Shown here: positions 56,963 to 64,000 of the stretch, in pieces
How the letters are laid out: each line of letters begins with the position of its first letter
How positions within the stretch are numbered: position 1 is the stretch's first letter
Source of the DNA: Triticum aestivum
Lineage: Eukaryota > Streptophyta > Magnoliopsida > Poales > Poaceae
Length of the DNA stretch: 64,000 nt
Assembly: GCF_018294505.1 (NCBI RefSeq)
Contig: NC_057814.1
Location: forward strand, 38,795,239-38,859,238
Direction: 5' to 3'
Made by a program: the position numbers and the translations under genes
The notes under the pieces: model-generated
The model's input: only the letters and a program-made list of their open reading frames with translations
Database searches by the model: none
Told to the model about the DNA's origin: nothing

Positions 56963-59900
56963 TAAGTCAATTACACCGGTCGTGCTAGAACTTGGCGCAA
57001 ACAGTCACGTTGGTGCTAGAAATTGCGGCATAGATTGAACTGGTGCAATAATTTGGCTTGAGCGTGCAAATACGGTGCAAATCTCGATTGTGTATGCCTG
57101 AGCCATTGACTAGGCGTGCCAGCGTGACGTGGGGCCCGCTGTCAGCCACTGTAAGGCAGAGAGGAGCACGTGTGGCATTTTTTCTTTGCGAAAACCCCCT
57201 CAAATTTTTTATTTCACATAAAAAAGCCCTTGCTTACGCGTTAGATGGCATTTAATTTTTTTCCGCCTCACACATGGGTCCCACTTGTAAGTAAAGGAAA
57301 ATTAAACATGAAAATAAACACGTGGGTCCACTCACATTCTATTGCACGACATCGATAACAAACCTTAATGTAGTACAAGCTCAAACGCATGTGGGGCTTA
57401 AATGGGTTGCAAATAGTGCGGCCCATTTTGCATGCAGTAGTTTTTTAAAGATATTTTTAAAACATAAATAATAAACATCATGTTTAAATACTCATGTGTT
57501 ATAAATATTATAATTTTTAGGGGGATATAAATATTATACATAAAACAAACATTAGTAAATAAAAGGATTTAAATATACCCCCATGTATTATATAAAAAGT
57601 TTAGTAAATACGGACATTTATTTTTTATTAAATAGAAAGGTTTAATGAATAAAAAAATACACACTTTTACTTATATTTAATTATACAAAATGATGAATAC
57701 AAACATTTACTAAATATTCAATTGTGTATAAGTTTCACTCATGGCTTATATTTGAAATATTTATATATTAGGCACGAATGAATATTCATATGCAATTTTT
57801 GAAATTTAAATTATGAATATTTTTTATTATGTGCGTACAATTATTTAACTGTTTGTAATTATACAAAACATATATTTGTATGTATTTAATTTTATTATAA
57901 AAACATTTTTAATTCAAATTTAAAATAGTAATACTCATATTGTATTGTTTTAAATTATACATATATTTTTATACATAAATATTGTTTAAAATATATATGA
58001 ATTTTTTCAAAATAATACGTGCTTTTTTTAAAAAATAAGTTATTTTGATTGTATGTATATTAGCACATATGTCCGTGCGTTGCAACCTGAGAAAAAATAG
58101 TATGCATTTAAAGTTAGTGAGAATTATATGTGCAAGCAAAACCCTGTGCGGACATGAAAAAGGAATATTTAGCTTCTCGGTTTTGCTAGGTGTGAAATAA
58201 TCAATCGGCTATTTATCCATTCAGTGATCGAGGGCATTTAAGAGTTTTGTTACATCACCTTACGCCAGAGAGGGCCCACGAATTATTCATCTAGTTTTCC
58301 TTTCAATCGAGGAGATTTTAAGGTATGAAGTTTCTCAATATTGTAGGAAACATGAACCATTTTTAAAATCCTGAACAGTGTTTTGAAAATTATGTACACT
58401 TCCACAAAAACGTGCACAAAATTTGAATCAGGAATATTTTAAAATTCACAAACATTTTTTGAAAGCACCAACTTTTTTTATAGAAAAAGACCATTATGTG
58501 AATTTGTGAACATTTTTTTAGAAATGGAACCTGTGTTGAAAATTCATAACATTTTGCGAAAATGTTTATCTTTTAACGTTATTTTTTTTGAGGGACTTTT
58601 AACGTTATTTTGAATTCTGAAAGACTCACTAAATCAAGAATATTTCAAAATTTGGATCATGTTGAAATTGTCATTTTATTTTTAGAAATCTTGAACAATT
58701 TTGAAAAACAATTAAATTTTCATAAAAATGGGAAACTTTTTTCAAGTGCCGAATATTTTTCAAAATAGAAAAAATTTCGGGTTTCTGAACATTTATGTCA
58801 TTTGTATTTTTTAAAATTTTGAATGTTTTTTGAGAATTTTGAATTCACCAAATAATTTCTATAAGAAAAATAAACTTGTAAAGTGAAAAAAGAGATAGGG
58901 GAAGGAGAATAAAAATAGAAATAAAACTAAGTAAAAAATGGGCCAGCCCATCATTGGTTGTACCGTGCGAAGTTCCAACTATTTATTGCCTTGTGTGGAA
59001 AATGGATTTTCACACCTGCATGGACAGAAAAGTAAGTGGGCTGGCTTCGTTGGGCTACAATGCGCGGCCCATGTACGAAATTCATAAAAAGCCTTTTTTG
59101 TCTAGCAGACTACTGATTAAGGATTTAGTACCACCTCGGATAGAATATTTTTTTCTTTTTTGAGGTGAACGGATGAAATTTTTTGCAAAACACACCTTGC
59201 TTTACTAGTCCTAGCACATATGCCCGTACGTTGAAACGGGAGAAAAAAATAGTATACATTAAAGTTAGTGAGAATTATATGGGCAAGCAAAGCCATGTAT
59301 GCACGTGAAAAAAAGGAACATTTAGCTTCTAGGTTTCGCCGGGTGTGAAGTAATCAATCCGCTATTTTTCCATTCATTGATCGAGGACATTTAAAAGTTT
59401 TGTTACATCATCGTACGCCAGAGAAGGCCCATGAATTATTCAATCTACTTTTCCTTTTAATCGAGGAGACTTTAAGGTATGAAGTTTCTCAATATTGTAG
59501 GAAACATGAACCCTTATTTAAATCCTGAACAGTTTTTTGAAAATTATGTGCACTTTAAGAAAATTTTAAAAAGGATTTTTTTCTAAAATTCACAAACATT
59601 TCAAAAAAACAACTTTTTTTATAAAAATATGAACATTATTTGAATTTGTGAACATTTTATTATACGGGAACAAGTGTTGAAAATGCATAACATTTTTTGA
59701 AAATATTTATCTTTTATATGCGAAAGTTATTTTGAATTGTGAAAATTTCACAAAAGCAACAATATTTTTCGAATTTGGAGCATTTTTTTAAATTCCGTTA
59801 TCTTTTTAGAAATCTCAAACAACTTTCAAAAAAATAACTTTTTGGAAAAAATGGGAAACTTTTTTCAAGTTCCGCGTATTTTTCAAAATAGCAACAAAAC

Positions 59901-60927
59901 TTTAGATTTCTGAATATTTCTAAATTTTGATTTTTTTAATTCTGAATGTATTTTGAACTTGTGAAATAAATTCTATAAGAAAATTAAACTTGAAAGGAAA
60001 ACAAGAAACAGTGGAAGGAGAATAAAAAAACTAAAACACAGAAACAAAGAAAAATGGGCTAGCCCATTATTGGTTGTCCTGTGCGAAGCTCCGACTATTT
60101 GTCGGCCCGTGCAGAAAATAGAATTTTCCCAGCCACGTGGGCAGAAGAATAATTGGGTTGGCTTCGCTGGGTCACAGCACGCGGCCCACGTATGAAATTC
60201 TAGAAAAAGACTTTTTTTTTCTAGCAGACGAACGCATCAGAATTTAGTACCACCTCGGATAGGGAAAAAAATGCTTTTTCGGTGGTTAACGGATGAAAAA
60301 ATTGGCGAAACGCAACTTGATTTATTAGTGGGCGGTATAGATATAGATATAGAGGTACTGATATAATATTTATACGTCATGAATATTTGAGTGTTAGTTT
60401 GATTACTGCAATTAGTATTTACACCCATTTACAAATTTCTAAAAGAAACGAGCGGGTGCGAATGCGCCACACTGATCGCAGCCCATTTCAGCTCCAAGAC
60501 CGCTTTTGTTCAATTACAATGTGCATAGTTGTCCGTTGAAGGCGTGATCGATGAAGTTGCTAGGAGTGACTGTGCTAGCTACAGGTCGCTGGTTCGATAA
60601 GCGTAGTACTCCGTTTTGGTTTCATTTTTCAGAAAAATGGAAATGCCACCTCTCCAACATCAGCAGGTTTTTTTTTGAGAAATAAAAAATCGAGAGGTTT
60701 TCGAAAAAAAACCGGGCCACATGCCTTCTGTCCACCTTCTAATTGCTGACAAGGGGCCCCACACAACGCTGTCACGTCTAGTCAGCGGCTCGAGCGTACA
60801 CAATCCAGATTTGCATCGTATTTGCATCCTCGAGCAAAGTTATTGCATCAGTTTAATGTATGCCTCAAGCTCTAGCACCGAAGTGACCATTTGCGCCAAG
60901 TTCTACAACCGCCGGGGTAATTGACTC
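56963..60927. mobile_element. Mutator-like element with long TIRs (about 240 bp), 3.97 kb
   Basis: 56963-57200 and 60690-60927 are inverted copies. The outer ends read AAGTCAATTACACCGG and, reversed, GAGTCAATTACCCCGG. Both then read GTAGAACTTGGCGCAAA (left GCTAG...) and continue to the GTCAGC-rich inner part. AATTTTTA flanks both sides (56955-56962, 60928-60935). The 8-bp duplication is short for Mutator, which usually makes 9 bp; the long TIRs favour Mutator over hAT. No transposase is visible inside. The interior holds two tandem 1.1-kb repeats. Confidence 0.75.
58066..60331. repeat. Tandem duplication of an AT-rich 1.1-kb unit
   Basis: Unit 1 (about 58066-59208) and unit 2 (about 59209-60331) both start with GCACATATGxCCGT and continue with GAGAAAAAA-TAGTATxCATT and GTTAGTGAGAATTATATG. 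Both end with AACGGATGAAA...CTTGxTTTAxTAGT. They are about 80-85 percent alike by eye. No gene. This could be two copies of an unclassified grass repeat. Confidence 0.75.
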
Positions 60928-61079
60928 AATTTTTAGGACGCCGATAACCACCACACGTGTGGCACCGATGCAGCTGGACCGAATGACTCATTCGGTATGA
61001 TCGCCTGTTCTTATATCTCAGCCTCCTGTTGCATCCCAGGTGCTTTATCTTACCCTGTCCTGTGTCCTGTGCCATATAG

Positions 61080-61298
61080 CTGGGAGCAACGGTGGAGGAA
61101 GGCCCGGACTACTGCATCATCACACCACCAGAGAAGCTGAACGTCACGGCGATCGACACCTACGACGACCACCGGATGGCGATGGCCTTCTCCCTGGCGG
61201 CATGTGCCGAGGTACCAGTCACCATCAGGGACCCCGGGTGCACCCGCAAGACCTTCCCCAACTACTTCAATGTGCTAAGCACCTTCGTGAAGAACTAG
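61080..61298 (+). pseudogene. EPSPS: EPSP synthase copy 2, exon 8 only
   Basis: The last exon of EPSPS, preceded by the same intron end as copy 1 (CCTGTCCTGTGTCCTGTGCCATATAG). It encodes [26 protein letters not shown] and [11 protein letters not shown] to the stop at 61296-61298. The active-site Arg lost in copy 1 is present here. Exons 6 and 7 are not found upstream; a Mutator-like element and unrelated DNA lie there instead. It is thus a gene fragment as it stands, unless the rest was moved by a rearrangement. Confidence 0.9.
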
Positions 61299-62815
61299 GC
61301 TGGGAAAATCAACAACGAATTGCGCTTGTACTATGTAGCCTGTCCATGGTTTGAGGAAATTTTGTCTTAGTCTTGTCGCGAGATGGTGTATGAGTCTGTA
61401 ATATTAGTTTTGTAGCGTGTGCGCCTTGAGGTAAAATGAAATGTATTGCACACTGTTTTCTTTTTTGAATAAGAAATAAATTACTGTTCTGTGATCTAGA
61501 TGCCGTGCTACTGGCCGAGGAGGGATCTTGCATGCAAGCTATAGGAAAGGGGGCATCATTCCCTAATGCTTGAAATATAATACTCAAACCTAAATGAAAT
61601 AGTTCAGGTACATATCTCAACATGAGATCCTATGGAGGGAGAGCGCCCTACCTGCATAGCATAGAAGATCAGCGCTCATTGTTGTTAATTGTGTGTTAGG
61701 CATGCTATGGAAGCTTAATTAGTGTGGCATTTCAACATATACTACTAATGTGCTGAGCGAAATAGTTGGCGTAAACAAATGGGCCCAGTTTGTGTTGCGA
61801 AAAGAACAATTGCATCATGTGATGAAAAATTTCCTATCCTACATAAAGCAAACACTGTAGCGCACATGTCGGGATGTGTGTATTTCGGGTCAGTGAGTGT
61901 CACGCCACCGTTCAGCGGGGACTATATTTGTCTCCCATCACGACTTGCCCACAAAGGTCTATGCTAGTCCGGACCGATCACCGTCTTCATGATTGAAGCG
62001 AGGTGTAAGCAATGAACTAGTTAACAAACTCCACTTCATTACCGTAAAATCGTTCCCGATGCCTTCCAAGCCCACACACTTTATGACGGTCACTTTTGCC
62101 TATCTTTTGTTCTCAGAGGAAATAGGAATCAGAACTAAGAGGCACACGAGAGATTGATCTCCGTCCATCGTTGCTAAAGGAAATTGAAATTGGAGTCCAT
62201 CGTTGCTAAAGGAAATTGAAATTGGAGTCAGGAGGCACGAGACAGACTGGTATTTATTTGTTGGGTATGGTGACATGAAGGTGCCTCGCTGGCCCACCGC
62301 ATTGCATATCTTTTGTGTGCTTTCGGTACTATTTTAGCACATGGGCTACACATCTCTAGTCAGCTTTGATTTGCTATCTTCACCTTCGCCTTTATGCGTA
62401 GTACTAGTAAAATCATACTCCCTCCGTCCGAAAATACTTGTCATCAAAATGGATAAAAAGAGATGTATCTAGAATTAATATACGTCTAGATACATCCCAT
62501 TTTATTCATTTTGATGACAAGTATTTCCGGACGGAGGGAGTATATTCACCACATCATAGGCTCTCATCGGTTCCACTCCTCCAAGGCTAAATCACAGGCC
62601 ATCAAACAGGCTGCAAAATCTGGTATGTAGCGCAACCACATAGCATGACTTCCATGGACGGATCATGAGCATGTTAATTACAGTCATGAGGAGAACACAC
62701 CCTAATGGTTTCATTTATTTGAATGGACTTTTGTAGGAATCCTCATCGATGTATGAATTCCCTCGAGGAAATGGGGAAACAAATCTAAGTATTTTATTTG
62801 GATAGAAGCAATGCT
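61299..62815 (+). other. EPSPS copy 2 3' UTR and duplicated downstream flank
   Basis: Aligns with 53003-54062 plus 55560-55790. No gene. It carries a private 32-bp tandem duplication (62164-62195 and 62196-62227, single in copy 1 near 53785) and a private Stowaway MITE. Confidence 0.75.
62418..62540. mobile_element. Stowaway-type MITE, 123 bp
   Basis: TIRs CTCCCTCCGTCCGAAAATAC and inverse, with TA at 62416-62417 and 62541-62542. The element folds into one long hairpin. The copy 1 flank reads AATCATATATTC without it, an exact empty site. Confidence 0.95.
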
Positions 62816-64000
62816 TTCTATTTTGTAAAAAAAATGTTTGCTTATTCAAAAAATGTTCGACATTTTGAGAATAAATGTTCGGGAAATAAAAAAATATTCA
62901 TGATTTTTTAAAAAGTTTGTGTATTAAAAATATTAATGAAATTGAACAATTTTTCAGCAATTCAAAAAATGTTCATGAATTGAAAGATATCCTAAAAATT
63001 CAAAAACTGTTCAGGACTAGAAAATAGTTTATTCATTCATAAAATGTTCACTGATTCAAAAACATTTCGTTAAATAAAAAAATGTTTGTGAATTTCAAAA
63101 ATTGTTCCACCAATTTCCAAAAAAATGTTCGCCGATTCAGGAAATGTTCAGTGATTCAAGAAAATTGTTTAAAACAATGTTCACAATTTTTTTTAAAAAT
63201 GTTTGCAAATAGTATAAATTGTTCAAGAATTCAAAAAATGTTCTTGATTTTAGATTTTTTTTGGAAATTTGTAAAAGTATTCATGAATTTGAAAAATGTT
63301 CAGGATTTCAAATATGTTCATGAGTTTTATTTATCTTCATGATTTGAAAAATTGTTCATGATTTCTCGAAATTGAGAGTGATAGTGTATCTCGGTGATGC
63401 AGCAAAATGTAGTCATGGCCATTGAAGATTACGATTTTTTTTCCTGTTGCAACACATGGGCCCTTTTGCTAGTAATATAGATACGGATCATTTCAAAACT
63501 TGTTCCACCAATTTCCAAAAAAATGTTCATAGATTTAGAAATGTTCAGCGATTTAAGAAAATTGTTTTGAACAATGTTCATAAATTTCTTCGATGTTTGC
63601 AAATAGTATAAAATGTTCATGAATTCAAAAAATGTTCTTGATTCTAGAAAATGTTTGAAAATTATTAAAAGTATTCACGAATTTCGAAATTGTTCAGCAT
63701 TTCAAATATGTTCACGAGTTTAGTTATTTTATGATTTAAAAAATTGTTCATGATTTCCCGAAATCGAGAGTGATAGTTTATCTCGGCGATGCAGCAAAAT
63801 GTAGTCATGACCATTGGAGATTATGCATTTTTTCCCGTTGCAACGCGCGAGCCCTTTTGCTAGTAGTAGATACGGATCATTTCCTCAATTTTTTACACAA
63901 TACCCAAAGTGGCCCAGTTCATGTTGCAAAAGCTATCAAAACGACCAGAAAAAATGTTGGTCATCCTCTTACGACTACATGTCTGGATTGTACAACAAAG
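62816..64000. repeat. AT-rich TGTTCA-type repeat region with a tandem duplication of about 397 bp
   Basis: Rich in AAAATGTTCA motifs. 63102-63495 and 63500 to about 63888 are direct copies. Both contain CCACCAATTTCCAAAAAAAT and end with GCCCTTTTGCTAGTA and GATACGGATCATTTC. No gene is seen. Confidence 0.75.

Noticed and set aside
57400..58060. Very AT-rich stretch as a matrix attachment or origin site
   Set aside because: AT-richness alone does not show either function, and it lies inside a DNA transposon.
60721..60924. Small proteins at 56985-57203 (minus) and 60721-60924 (plus) that resemble each other
   Set aside because: They are the two inverted TIRs of one Mutator-like element. The similarity reflects the DNA, not a gene family.
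52065..61298. Target-site glyphosate-resistance alleles in EPSPS
   Set aside because: The known resistance positions (T102 and P106 of the mature plant enzyme) are encoded in early exons that are not in this window, so nothing can be said.
1..64000. tRNA and rRNA genes
   Set aside because: No cloverleaf with T-loop GTTCGA and matching arms, and no rRNA core sequence was seen. The tRNA-like phrases at 13280 and 50486 are retrotransposon primer sites.

Overview
This is nuclear DNA from a large-genome grass, almost certainly a Triticeae species (wheat, Aegilops or a close relative). The LTR that starts TGTTGGAAATATGCCCTAG has the look of the Angela/WIS/BARE1 Copia group. CACTA elements with short CACTA...TAGTG ends, Stowaway and Tourist MITEs, and an Athila-like Gypsy element fit the same source. 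There is no bacterial, CRISPR, rRNA or tRNA gene content. The only host gene I can name with confidence is EPSPS (5-enolpyruvylshikimate-3-phosphate synthase, shikimate pathway, plastid). It is present as two incomplete copies.

Layout. Positions 1-52012 are one nest of transposons inside an EPSPS intron. The outermost element is a minus-strand Copia element. Its 5' LTR (50511-52012) ends 52 bp before EPSPS exon 6, and its gag-pol runs leftward. Two elements split its coding region: a 30.9-kb CACTA element (15410-46331, TCT target duplication) and a minus-strand Athila-like Gypsy element (5' LTR 13311-14713). The Gypsy element is itself broken by an Angela-type Copia element (3' LTR 6747-8474). 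That element is broken in turn by another CACTA element, whose last 4.9 kb is in view (1-4929). The left halves of four of these elements, and EPSPS exons 1-5 if they survive, should lie left of position 1.

The 30.9-kb CACTA element shows no transposase. It holds a 14.3-kb tandem array of nine units of about 1635 bp, several minisatellites, MITEs, a long inverted-repeat element, a fragment of a WRN-like 3'-5' exonuclease gene, a small unrecognised minus-strand ORF with a TATA box, and a decayed multi-exon plus-strand gene with duplicated exons. The leftmost CACTA element carries a spliced gene of about 1100 codons ending in a Ulp1-like domain, and a small protein joining an RNase H1-type hybrid-binding domain to a membrane helix.

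Positions 52013-64000 hold EPSPS copy 1 (exons 6-8) and EPSPS copy 2 (exon 8 only), each followed by about 1.5-1.7 kb of duplicated flank. A CACTA element sits only in the copy 1 flank and a Stowaway MITE only in the copy 2 flank. Each paralogue therefore supplies the empty site for the other's insertion. A long-TIR Mutator-like element lies just upstream of exon 8 of copy 2. Copy 1 has lost a conserved active-site arginine. The coordinates below are read by eye, and family names below superfamily level are recognition from memory, not search results.
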